From an uncultured Clostridia bacterium (GTDB taxonomy: Bacteria; Bacillota; Clostridia; Christensenellales; Pumilibacteraceae), in contig CANQCB010000018.1 in NCBI GenBank assembly GCA_947589145.1, positions 1-18,828 on the forward strand: DNA of 18,828 bases. The letters run 5' to 3'. Of this stretch, positions 1-7,183 are shown one piece after another (the stretch's first letter is position 1; the number at the start of each line of letters is the position of its first letter). Under the pieces are notes generated by a model. The model had not been told where the DNA came from and did not search any database. It saw nothing but the letters and a program-made list of their open reading frames with translations. The position numbers and the translations under genes are program-made.

Positions 1-452
1 CTTACCTTGTCCGAATGCACGGGCAAATCGGCGCCCAATGCGGCAAGCATGACCTTTTCCACCATGATCACGTCTTTTATTCCGGACTGCGTAAGCACGT
101 CGTCGTATAATCTCCGCTCTTCCATGGTGAGCCCCGTCGGAATGGCGACTATCGCGCTGGGTCTCTTGCCGAAAAGTCTCGGTTTTATTATCTTTTTCAA
201 AAATGCCGTCAGCATATCGCGGCAGGCGTCGGGGTCGGATATTATCGCGTCGTTTACGGGGAATATTATTTTGGTCTTTTCGGGCGTTTTCCCCACCATT
301 GCCGCCGCCTCGTTGCCGACGTATCTCACTTTACCGGATTTCGGATCGCCGATATAAGCGACCTTGGACGGCTCGCAAAGTACAATGCCGTTGTTCGGTA
401 CGTATATCATGGTATTCGAAGTACCTATTATTATTGCAAGCTGTTCCGTCAT
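1..452 (-). CDS. mreB: MreB-like cell-shape actin (N-terminal part, runs off the window)
   Basis: Bacterial actin of the MreB/Mbl family, which polymerises under the membrane and guides lateral cell-wall synthesis. Only the first 150 residues are in the window; the rest lies before base 1. Family features visible are the nucleotide-loop motif GTSNTMIY at residues 10-17, NGIVLCEPS at 21-29, a VGNEAAAMVGKTP stretch matching the MreB 'VGEEAKxMIGRTP' block, and MEERR near residue 113 followed by a hinge ending ALGADLPV. The ATG overlaps the maf stop codon (ATGA), so translation is coupled, and maf-mreB is a classical Firmicute order, with mreC/mreD expected beyond the edge. Odd point: the phosphate-1 aspartate (IDLGTANT in canonical MreB) is isoleucine here (IIIGTSNT). 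It may be the main MreB of a divergent lineage or a paralogue. Confidence 0.82.
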   Translation of the reverse strand, partial: MTEQLAIIIGTSNTMIYVPNNGIVLCEPSKVAYIGDPKSGKVRYVGNEAAAMVGKTPEKTKIIFPVNDAIISDPDACRDMLTAFLKKIIKPRLFGKRPSAIVAIPTGLTMEERRLYDDVLTQSGIKDVIMVEKVMLAALGADLPVHSDKV

Positions 453-1000
453 TTGTAATTCTCCGATATCAACGCGTCGACAAGAGCCGTCGGTAAGCCC
501 AACACGTTATCGTAATCTCCCGTAATTTTCACTATTAACGGCGCAAGTTCGGCGTCCTGCACTCCGTAGCCGCCCGCTTTGTCAAACGGTTTCCCGGTCG
601 CAATGTACGCCGAAACCACGCTTTCGTCATATTCCGCGAACTCCACCGCGGTTTCTTCGCAGGCTTTTATGATTTTCCCGCCGCGTATCAGGCAAACGCC
701 CGTCAGCACCTTATGCGGAGCGCCGCAGAGAAGCCCGAACATTTCGCGCGCCTCTCTTGCCGTCTTGGGTTTTCCCAACCGTTTGCCGCGCGCCACGACC
801 ATCGTATCCGCGCCGAGAACGAGACCGTCCGATTTTATCGCGCGCGCTTTTCGCTCGGCAAGTTCCATAACGGCTTCTTTATCGTCGGTTTTGTCGGTAT
901 GTTCTTCTACGTTCGCGGGACGGACCTCTACGTCGAGATATTTCAACTTTTTTATAAGTTCTATCCGTCTCGGCGACGCGGACGCAAGTATCAGCCGCAT
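449..1000 (-). CDS. maf: Maf nucleotide pyrophosphatase
   Basis: Maf/YhdE-family nucleoside triphosphate pyrophosphatase (183 aa, normal length). Family members hydrolyse dTTP, UTP or modified nucleotides to monophosphates and are linked to septum inhibition and housecleaning. The Maf signature is complete: SASPRR at residues 7-12, GADT at 63-66, GKPKTA from 76, KAGGYGVQ at 141-148 and a GDYDNVLGLP block at 161-170. I chose the ATG at 1000 because the mature fold starts immediately with MRLILASASPRR. A longer in-frame reading up to 1048 would only add residues that overlap the upstream gene. The start lies 1 nt after the Ppx/GppA stop and the stop overlaps the MreB start, so the three genes form one translationally coupled unit. 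The SASPRR and KAGGYG forms point to the dTTP/UTP branch, but the substrate is an inference. Confidence 0.95.
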   Translation of the reverse strand: MRLILASASPRRIELIKKLKYLDVEVRPANVEEHTDKTDDKEAVMELAERKARAIKSDGLVLGADTMVVARGKRLGKPKTAREAREMFGLLCGAPHKVLTGVCLIRGGKIIKACEETAVEFAEYDESVVSAYIATGKPFDKAGGYGVQDAELAPLIVKITGDYDNVLGLPTALVDALISENYK

Positions 1001-1001
1001 A

Positions 1002-2528
1002 TTAAAGTATGTCCAGATTCTTGTTGTAAGCCTTGGCGAATTCGGCACGAACGCCGAGCGCGTCTTTTATTTCCAACGAACAATCCCCTTCCGCTTCGGT
1101 TTTCATTATCACGGAGTCGCCGAGAACGTCGCAGTTGATCGACTTTATGCAACCGCTCATCGAACGGTCGAGAGACTCGGCTATGCGGAGAATTACCGAA
1201 AGTTTCATCACCGCGGCGAGATCCTCTTCATGCAAAATATCCTTATACTTCACCCATTCCTGCATATTGAACTCGTTGGCGTGATGTCCCTGCGCAACGA
1301 ACGCGGCAAGGAGCAGCTCCCTGTGCGACAGTCCGTACAACGTCGAGTTCAGTATGAAATAGAAGGAATGTTTGTTGTGCGCGTAGTATTTGAGACGAAC
1401 GCCCACGTCGTGCATAAGCGCCGCCACTCGAAGAACCTTAACGTACATTCGTGGAAGTTTATGCAATACTCTCAGCTGTTTGTACAGCAATATGGAGAGG
1501 TTGCACACTTTCTCGCAATGCTTTATGTTTTGGTCGCAATAGTGAAGCTGCGTGTATACGGAGTGTGCAACTATGTCGCTGATGGGCTTTTCCATAGTCG
1601 AAGGCATGGCGTATGCGAACATTATGCCCTCGCGAAGCCCCGAAGAGGATATCACTATGTTCGGCAAGCCGGATATTTTCAATACCGACTTCATAGCGGC
1701 AAGCGCGGATACGAATATGTCCGCCCTCTCCTCGTTGAGTCCCTTTATCTTCGCGCGCTTGTCCAGAGGAAGCACTTTTATCGTGTCGTAAATGTTGTTG
1801 AATTCCTCATTGCCTACGGAATAGTTATGTATGATAGACAATGCATAACGTCTGAGCCGCTTGCTTATGGTTGCGAGATTGCGGAACGAGCCGCCAACCC
1901 CGATAAATTGTATGTCCGGATCGATATTTTTAAGCCACGGCACTTCCGCAAGCTGACCGTCGATATATTCTTCGATGAGCGCGGACGTCTCCTCGGGAGT
2001 GTGCGTACCGTCGTTGAACAAGTCGCTCAAAGTAATCGCTCCGAAAGGCAACATAACGCGGTTGATTATGTTTCTTCTGTTGTAGTGTATTAAGTGGATA
2101 CTGCTGCCGCTTATGTCCATGATCAAGCCCTTCGGGTATTCCATGGAGTTTATTACGCCCTGATAAATGTATTGCGCTTCCTCGTCCTCGCCGAGAACGC
2201 GAAGGCGGAATCCGCAGGTGGAATTTACCTCTTCCAAGAAACTCTTCTGATTCTTGGCGCGGCGAATGGCATTGGTCGCAACGGCATAGATCTTGTCAAC
2301 GTCGTTGGTGTCGCATAGTTTTTTGAACATTTTCAGAGTTTTTACCGCCTGAGCAATCTTCGACGGTTTTATATAACCGTCCCTTTCCATATCTTGACCC
2401 AATCTCACCGACTCCGTAAGCTCGTCGAAAACGACGAAATGCCCGTCGTTATGTCCGTCGATAAGGATATAAGCCAAAATCAATCTAGCCGTATTACTGC
2501 CCATGTCAATTACTGCAATTTTTTCCAT
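1002..2528 (-). CDS. Ppx/GppA family phosphatase with C-terminal HD domain
   Basis: 508-aa member of the exopolyphosphatase/guanosine pentaphosphate phosphatase family (sugar kinase/actin/HSP70 fold), acting on polyphosphate or pppGpp in the cytoplasm. The N-terminal phosphate loop is IDMGSN (residues 7-12), followed by the VRLGQDM strand (41-47), ATNAIRRA (84-91) and GVGGS (210-214). The C-terminal part is HD-like: HD at 373-374 and an HH pair at 415-416, as in long Ppx enzymes. Odd point: the second glycine-rich loop, normally DIGGGST, is DISGSS (138-143), so catalysis may be altered. The ATG at 2528 has an AAAGGAG ribosome binding site about 6 nt upstream; a 20-residue upstream extension has neither a site nor family similarity and was discarded. 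First gene of an operon with maf and mreB, behind a strong promoter. Confidence 0.9.
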   Translation of the reverse strand: MEKIAVIDMGSNTARLILAYILIDGHNDGHFVVFDELTESVRLGQDMERDGYIKPSKIAQAVKTLKMFKKLCDTNDVDKIYAVATNAIRRAKNQKSFLEEVNSTCGFRLRVLGEDEEAQYIYQGVINSMEYPKGLIMDISGSSIHLIHYNRRNIINRVMLPFGAITLSDLFNDGTHTPEETSALIEEYIDGQLAEVPWLKNIDPDIQFIGVGGSFRNLATISKRLRRYALSIIHNYSVGNEEFNNIYDTIKVLPLDKRAKIKGLNEERADIFVSALAAMKSVLKISGLPNIVISSSGLREGIMFAYAMPSTMEKPISDIVAHSVYTQLHYCDQNIKHCEKVCNLSILLYKQLRVLHKLPRMYVKVLRVAALMHDVGVRLKYYAHNKHSFYFILNSTLYGLSHRELLLAAFVAQGHHANEFNMQEWVKYKDILHEEDLAAVMKLSVILRIAESLDRSMSGCIKSINCDVLGDSVIMKTEAEGDCSLEIKDALGVRAEFAKAYNKNLDIL

Positions 2529-2617
2529 TGATACTCCTTTCTTGCTGCTATGCAAAGTAAAATGTCGACGTCTGCATTCTCTCCCCAAAATCGAATATAA
2601 TAACCCAATTTTTCCCG

Positions 2618-2646
2618 ATTATATCACAGAATTATCACTTTGTAAA
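2618..2646 (-). promoter_or_regulatory. sigma-A-type promoter of the ppx-maf-mreB operon
   Basis: On the minus strand, TTTACA (2646-2641) and a perfect TATAAT (2623-2618) are separated by exactly 17 nt. Transcription would begin near 2611, leaving a leader of about 83 nt before the Ppx/GppA ATG. AT-rich sequence lies upstream of the -35 box. Confidence 0.8.
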
Positions 2647-2711
2647 TACCTTTTTGAAAAATAATTTATACATTATTATATATTTTTATATAATAAATCC
2701 TTTCCAATGTG

Positions 2712-2740
2712 TTTACATCCGTCGAATTTTGGGATATAAT
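2712..2740 (+). promoter_or_regulatory. sigma-A-type promoter of the beta-propeller surface protein
   Basis: TTTACA (2712-2717), 17-nt spacer and perfect TATAAT (2735-2740). The predicted start of transcription (about 2747) is only 1-4 nt before the ATG at 2750, so the transcript would be essentially leaderless. The promoter diverges from the ppx promoter, with the two -35 boxes about 65 nt apart across a very AT-rich stretch. Confidence 0.75.
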
Positions 2741-2749
2741 ATACGCGAT

Positions 2750-5092
2750 ATGGTTAAACTTGGAAAATATTGCGCTTTATTCGGCGTCATTATACTTTCT
2801 GCGTTTTTGATTGCGGCGTTCGGAGTCGAATATACGTTCGGCGCCGAGTATACGTTCGCCGCGGAAGCGCCCGTCGGACTTCGCTACGAATATATCATGA
2901 CCAATCCCGTCGCAGTCGAATTCTCCGAAACGGGGCTGTTTATTTTGGACGATATCGGTCAGGTGATAAAAGAAGATCAACACGGGCTGAACGTCGTCGG
3001 AGAACAAAGCGAAGCGACAAAACTTGCAGTCAACGACGAAGGCGTTTATATAACCGACGTTTCCGAGGGATATGACGGCGCGCTCTCGTTGTTTGCAAAC
3101 GGCGAAATTTTCGGCGCCGTTAAAGCGGACGGGATCTATGTCGACGGCGAACAATTCGAAAGCGTCTCCCCTTCCTATTCTCTGCTTTGCGGCGACGTAT
3201 TCGACGGTAAAATATATACCTGCGAAAAATCGGGCAAGACCGTTTCGTTGTTTTCCTACGATACGGCGGATCATACGCGCGCGCTCGTGCACGGCAACGT
3301 CAAGACGGACGGCGATATAGTCGCCATGACGGTGGTTTCGGAAAGCGAAATATATTATGCGACGAACTATTCTCTGTTCGCCGTCGGCAATTCCGCGGGT
3401 CGCGATATCGGCGGTATCACTTCCCTGACCAACAACGGCGAAGCGTTGTATTATACCACCCGTTCGGGCAAAGTTCAACGGCTTACAAGCGAAAGCCACA
3501 CGATCAGAACCGCGGCGGAGAGCGTTTCCGTCGCCACCCGCAAAAATTTTGCCGTGTTCACGGATATGGGCAACAATAAGATTACCGTGCTCGGCAACGA
3601 CGTTCGCTCCGTTACCGTCGAAAGACCTCTTTCGGCGACGATAGATTATGACGGGAATATTTTGGTGGCGACCGAAAATAAAATTTTGGGATATTCGCGT
3701 AATCTCGAAAGAATCAACGAACTCGACGTTTCTTTTGACGAACCCGTTTTGCAAATAGCGGTCGACCCGTCGGACACCGTCGATAACTCGGTTTACGCGC
3801 TGCTTGCAAACGGAAATCTCGTTTGCGTAAGCGACGGCAATACGGTTGCCGAAGGAGTGGCGAGATTCCGCATTTCCATGTCCGGAAATATTTACGTCCT
3901 CGACGGCGACGGGAATATCAAGCATGACGAGGACGTCGTTGTAAACGCAAGCGATATCGATGGAGACGTCGTCGATTTCACGCTCGACGTTGCCGAAAAC
4001 GTATTCTCGGCAACGCAAAACGCCATTTACAAAAACAAAGAAAAAACAAGCGCGGAGGTTACCGATCTCGGTAAAATCGACGTTTCGTACACGGAAATGA
4101 GCGGAGATAATGCCGTCGGTTACGGCGACGTTATCGTAATTCCCGACAGCGGTTGCGGAAGTTACGTCATAAACGGCAAGGACGTGGGTACGGATATGAA
4201 AGACGGCGAGGACGTCGAACTCACCGCCTTCCTCGAAGAGGCGAACAGCGCGGCTCCGAACGCCGTCGATACCGAGCCGGATATTCGTTACGCCGTCGTC
4301 ATTACGGATATTTACGAACGACCTATCGAATCGCCTACGGCTCTCGGAGAGACGGGATACGGCTCTTACGTCATCGTCATCGAAGAATATCCGAACTCCG
4401 ATTACTTTTATGCCATAATCGAAGCGCCGAACGGCAGCACAAACGGAGTCAAAGGGTTCGTCAACAAAAACGCTTTGAGCGATCCCCTGCCCGTCGAAAA
4501 GTTATATAAAGAGGAATTTTGTTACTCCATAAACAAGGGCAGCGTTTACAAATACCCTTCCGTCGTAGCGCCCGCCGTCTCTGACTTCTCGGTCGGCACG
4601 ACGTTTACGTTGCTTGACTTTGTGGGCAGTTACCGTGACGGAGTCGGTCGCGCTTGGTGCCGCGTACAATTCACCGACCAGAACGGCGCGCACGAGGGGT
4701 ATATTCTCAAAAACAGCGCCTCGAACGCTCCCGCCGGCGGAGACAACAAGGCTATCGTGCCCGACGGATATATCAAAGCCGGAGATAACGTCGAAGTCAA
4801 AACTTACGAACTGAACGCCGACGGCGAATATATCGAAAACGGCACTATCGCGAACGGCACGAAAATTCAGCTCGCGGAAAAGTATAAACGCAATAACGAA
4901 TATACCAAAATCACATATTACGAGGACGAGGAAAGCGGCTCGACTCGCACATGCTACGTCAAAACCGAATATATCAACCTCACGATTGGAAGTTGGTATC
5001 AAGTTATCATGTTCGTGGTCGCGGGCATTGTCGTGATTGCCGTTATTATTATCATAGTCGTCGCCGTCAAAAAGAAGAAAAAAATTCAATAA
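2750..5092 (+). CDS. secreted beta-propeller/SH3-like protein with C-terminal membrane anchor
   Basis: 780 aa, function unknown. A signal peptide (hydrophobic core about residues 8-25) is followed by two copies of a hexapeptide G(V/A)EYTF. Residues about 50-480 are a repetitive beta-rich region of short strands with recurring DGN and NG turns, such as YDGNILVATENKILGYS and SGNIYVLDGDGNI, typical of a beta-propeller. Three SH3-like segments follow, at about 510-580, 592-660 and 678-748. One membrane helix (749-773) and a KKKKKIQ tail put the C-terminus in the cytoplasm. The ATG at 2750 was chosen because it gives a clean signal peptide and because the promoter lies inside any longer reading from 2654. 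No ribosome binding site precedes it. The SH3-like modules suggest cell-wall or surface binding, which is inference. Monocistronic, with a terminator 45 nt after the stop. Confidence 0.85.
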   Translation: MVKLGKYCALFGVIILSAFLIAAFGVEYTFGAEYTFAAEAPVGLRYEYIMTNPVAVEFSETGLFILDDIGQVIKEDQHGLNVVGEQSEATKLAVNDEGVYITDVSEGYDGALSLFANGEIFGAVKADGIYVDGEQFESVSPSYSLLCGDVFDGKIYTCEKSGKTVSLFSYDTADHTRALVHGNVKTDGDIVAMTVVSESEIYYATNYSLFAVGNSAGRDIGGITSLTNNGEALYYTTRSGKVQRLTSESHTIRTAAESVSVATRKNFAVFTDMGNNKITVLGNDVRSVTVERPLSATIDYDGNILVATENKILGYSRNLERINELDVSFDEPVLQIAVDPSDTVDNSVYALLANGNLVCVSDGNTVAEGVARFRISMSGNIYVLDGDGNIKHDEDVVVNASDIDGDVVDFTLDVAENVFSATQNAIYKNKEKTSAEVTDLGKIDVSYTEMSGDNAVGYGDVIVIPDSGCGSYVINGKDVGTDMKDGEDVELTAFLEEANSAAPNAVDTEPDIRYAVVITDIYERPIESPTALGETGYGSYVIVIEEYPNSDYFYAIIEAPNGSTNGVKGFVNKNALSDPLPVEKLYKEEFCYSINKGSVYKYPSVVAPAVSDFSVGTTFTLLDFVGSYRDGVGRAWCRVQFTDQNGAHEGYILKNSASNAPAGGDNKAIVPDGYIKAGDNVEVKTYELNADGEYIENGTIANGTKIQLAEKYKRNNEYTKITYYEDEESGSTRTCYVKTEYINLTIGSWYQVIMFVVAGIVVIAVIIIIVVAVKKKKKIQ
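2822..2857 (+). repeat. tandem 18-bp in-frame repeat after the signal peptide
   Basis: Two adjacent 18-bp units (2822-2839 and 2840-2857) encode GVEYTF and GAEYTF just after the hydrophobic core of the signal peptide. They differ at four positions, two of them third-codon positions, so the duplication is not very recent. Confidence 0.7.
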
Positions 5093-5136
5093 ACCGACGC
5101 GCGCCGAGCAACGTCGCGGTTCAAAATAACGAAAAA

Positions 5137-5168
5137 AAAGAGAGTGAAAATTTAATTACACTCTCTTT
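5137..5168. terminator. bidirectional intrinsic terminator
   Basis: A 10-bp stem (AAAGAGAGTG at 5137-5146 with CACTCTCTTT at 5159-5168) encloses a 12-nt loop. Read on the minus strand it is followed by a run of eight T, and on the plus strand by a T-rich stretch (5165-5183). It sits between the convergent ends of the surface-protein gene (5092) and the SSB-like gene (5231) and probably serves both. Confidence 0.85.
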
Positions 5169-5230
5169 ATTTTGCTCTTTTTTCGGTATTTTTGCCTTTT
5201 GATACGGTCGGACGTCTGCCGGGAATGCCG

Positions 5231-5857
5231 TCAAAATTCCGTTTCGTCTATGCGGCTGACGGATATTTCGTAAGCAGTGCGCGTTTCAGAGACGTCTTCG
5301 CTGAGTTTTTTCACGTATTGCCGCGATTGTATCCTTCCGCCTACGTTGAGTTTCGTACCGACGGGAAGAGACCGACAGTAACGAGCGTTTCTTCCCCAGG
5401 CTATGCAGGGTATGTAATCCGATTTATTGAAGGCGCGGTTCACGGCAATGAGCAGATCGCATATTTCGCGGTTAAGCGGAGTGGTGCGATATATCGGTTC
5501 TTTGCAGATATATCCGAGTAATTCCACCGTGTTCGGGTTGGGATAACTCGCGGTCGGGTCGAGAAATTCCCGTACGAATACCGTCAACATAAGTTTGGAA
5601 TGATTTTCCGCCATTTTATTATAACTTCGGAATTGCCCTTCTATCGCCACTTTTTCCCCGACCGTCACCGTCCTGCCTTCGAGCAGGCGCTCGGCTACGG
5701 TTATGGGCAGAACGTCTTTTTGTTCGCTCAGGCGAATTACGCCGATCGTAAATTCGTAAAAGCCTTCGCCGTAAAGTTCATGGCTGAGAACGGGTTCGCT
5801 TTCCACCGTGCCGCAAAGAAACACTCTGTTTGTCTGAATCTGATTTTCGTTCGTCAT
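5231..5857 (-). CDS. SSB-like protein with two tandem OB folds
   Basis: 208 aa, single-stranded-DNA-binding family, but built of two OB folds. The first (about residues 10-105) has NRVFLCGTVESEP and a TVGEKVAIEGQF strand. The second (about 108-200) matches SSB more closely: NTVELLGYICKEP, LLIAVNRAF, DYIPCIAWGRNA and LNVGGRIQSRQY. A normal bacterial SSB has one OB fold, a long flexible linker and a DDDIPF-type tip. Here there is no linker, and the protein simply ends IDETEF. The ATG at 5857 is preceded by AAGGAG 9 nt upstream; a TTG three codons earlier was not chosen because it directly abuts that site. The gene follows the deacetylase after 5 nt and is last in the operon. It is probably an accessory ssDNA-binding protein, not the replicative SSB. 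Confidence 0.82.
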   Translation of the reverse strand: MTNENQIQTNRVFLCGTVESEPVLSHELYGEGFYEFTIGVIRLSEQKDVLPITVAERLLEGRTVTVGEKVAIEGQFRSYNKMAENHSKLMLTVFVREFLDPTASYPNPNTVELLGYICKEPIYRTTPLNREICDLLIAVNRAFNKSDYIPCIAWGRNARYCRSLPVGTKLNVGGRIQSRQYVKKLSEDVSETRTAYEISVSRIDETEF

Positions 5858-5862
5858 ATTAT

Positions 5863-6630
5863 TCAACTCCTTATCTGTCTGCCCGTATAGTCGATAGTAT
5901 AGTTATCCTTGTAGATAAGGTCTCCTATCTTCACGCAGGTAAAACCTTTGTTTTTCAATCCGTCGAGAATGACGGGCAGCGCTTCGAGGGTGTGTTCGCC
6001 GTTGTTGTGCATAAGCACTATGCTCCCTTCCCTTACCTGCCCGAGCACCCTTTTCGCTATCTCTCCCGCCGACAGCCCCTTCCAATCGAGAGTGTCGACG
6101 TCCCACTGCACGGTATACAGTCCGAGTTCCGCAGCCGCGGTCAGCAAGACGTCGCTGTAAGAGCCGTAAGGCGCGCGGAACAGAGTCGGACGCGTTCCCG
6201 TAATGTTCTCTATTATGTCCATCGAAGCGGAAAGTTCGAGCTTTATTTCATATTCGGACATTTTGCCCATATCCGGGTGGGTGTTGCTGTGCGTGCCTAT
6301 CTCCATTCGTCCGCTCTCCGAGAGTTTTTTGAGCTCCTCGGGATACTTCTCCGCCCACATTCCCACCGCGAAAAAGTTTGCCACGACGTCGTATTCGGTG
6401 AGCGTGTCGAGAATGGCGAGAGTTTTATCCGCTCCCCATGCCGCGTCAAAGGACAACGCTACTTCCTTTTTATCCGTTTCGACGGAATATATCGGAATAA
6501 GTCTCGGGCTTTTGCCGAGATAAACCGCAGCGGAATCGGTCGCGCACACCGCGGTAATTACGCCTATGAGCAAAACGGTCGTAATCGCAACGCCGATCAA
6601 CGTTTTTTTGTTCGCGAATATGTATTTCAA
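5863..6630 (-). CDS. PdaB-like polysaccharide deacetylase, membrane-anchored
   Basis: 255-aa NodB-fold (carbohydrate esterase 4) enzyme, expected to remove acetyl groups from peptidoglycan or a related glycan outside the cell. One N-terminal membrane helix (about 10-30) is followed by the catalytic domain: SFDAAWG (60-66), the zinc pair H114 and H118 in HSNTHP, RAPYGSYS (152-159), WDVDTLDW (176-183) and LMHNN with H208. The second Asp of the usual FDDG motif is replaced (FDAAWG), as in the sporulation family PdaB (FDISWG), so the PdaB-like branch fits best. The start must be the TTG at 6630: no ATG occurs before residue 91, and the TTG gives the membrane helix and has a GGGGTGA-type site just upstream. 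Membership of PdaB hints at a spore role, but no sporulation genes are visible here. Confidence 0.88.
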   Translation of the reverse strand: MKYIFANKKTLIGVAITTVLLIGVITAVCATDSAAVYLGKSPRLIPIYSVETDKKEVALSFDAAWGADKTLAILDTLTEYDVVANFFAVGMWAEKYPEELKKLSESGRMEIGTHSNTHPDMGKMSEYEIKLELSASMDIIENITGTRPTLFRAPYGSYSDVLLTAAAELGLYTVQWDVDTLDWKGLSAGEIAKRVLGQVREGSIVLMHNNGEHTLEALPVILDGLKNKGFTCVKIGDLIYKDNYTIDYTGRQIRS

Positions 6631-6644
6631 CTTTCACCCCGATT

Positions 6645-6658
6645 ATACCTTTCGGTAT
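6645..6658 (-). other. small GAAA-tetraloop hairpin before the deacetylase start
   Basis: On the minus strand ATACC-GAAA-GGTAT forms a 5-bp stem with a GNRA tetraloop, ending 14 nt before the TTG start. A TATAAT (6647-6642) overlaps its 3' arm but has no -35 match at 15-18 nt. The rest of the 130-nt gap (6631-6760) holds no gene and no clear terminator, so read-through from the transporter genes is likely. Confidence 0.4.
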
Positions 6659-6760
6659 GTAATGAATTTTGCGAGAAAGACGCTCATTTTATATTTTTCT
6701 GTCGAATGATTTTATCTTGCCGCTCGGCGTATCTTGTCCGTCCGATATACCGTCTTTCGC

Positions 6761-7183
6761 TTATTTATCGTTATGCTCGGGCAGGAGAATAAATTCCGTT
6801 TTCGAGGGTTTTTTCGATTCGGATTTGCGGGCTGCGGAAAAAAGCTGGAATATTCCCAACGCGACGAGAAACCACCCGAAACACCGGGAAAGTATCTTGC
6901 CGTTTAAGTTTATCGCCAAAAAAGAAGCGAGCACGCTTACGCACACCGCCGGCAGGGCTACCGTCAAAAGATATTTGGGACGAATGAGTTTGTTCTTGGC
7001 GTGAATGATGACGCTCACGACCGACATGGGAATAAACGCTATGAGATTGACCGCCTGCGCGGTGTGCTGATCGAAATTGCAAAACGCGGTCAAAAGAGGT
7101 ATGAGAAGAGTTCCCCCGCCCATTCCCATACCGCCTATTATACCGCCGACCGCGCCGGACAAAAGAAGCCAAAATTCGTACAT
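6761..7183 (-). CDS. TauE/SafE-family membrane protein, half-size (second of a pair)
   Basis: 140-aa hydrophobic protein with about four membrane helices and the glycine-rich signature of the TauE/SafE (DUF81) permease family: GAVGGIIGGMGMGGGTLLIPLL near the N-terminus, then a HTAQAVNLIAFIP stretch. Family members of about 250 aa contain two such halves and move sulfite, sulfoacetate or related organic anions. This gene encodes only one half. Its ATG shares one base with the stop of the other half (TAATG at 7185-7181), so the two are translationally coupled and probably assemble as a heterodimer. The last 25 residues are a charged cytoplasmic tail. The substrate cannot be told from sequence. 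Confidence 0.85.
   Translation of the reverse strand: MYEFWLLLSGAVGGIIGGMGMGGGTLLIPLLTAFCNFDQHTAQAVNLIAFIPMSVVSVIIHAKNKLIRPKYLLTVALPAVCVSVLASFLAINLNGKILSRCFGWFLVALGIFQLFSAARKSESKKPSKTEFILLPEHNDK

Noticed and set aside
579..2093. 504-codon open frame on the plus strand opposite maf and ppx
   Set aside because: Antisense shadow of two recognised genes; no motif and no ribosome binding site.
2548..2577. 9-codon ORF (minus) in the ppx leader with GGGGAG upstream
   Set aside because: Too short and with poor spacing (3-5 nt); no informative codons. Probably chance.
2654..2749. Longer start (TTG at 2654) for the beta-propeller protein
   Set aside because: It would place the promoter inside the gene, adds an Ile/Tyr-rich stretch with no ribosome binding site, and buries the signal peptide.
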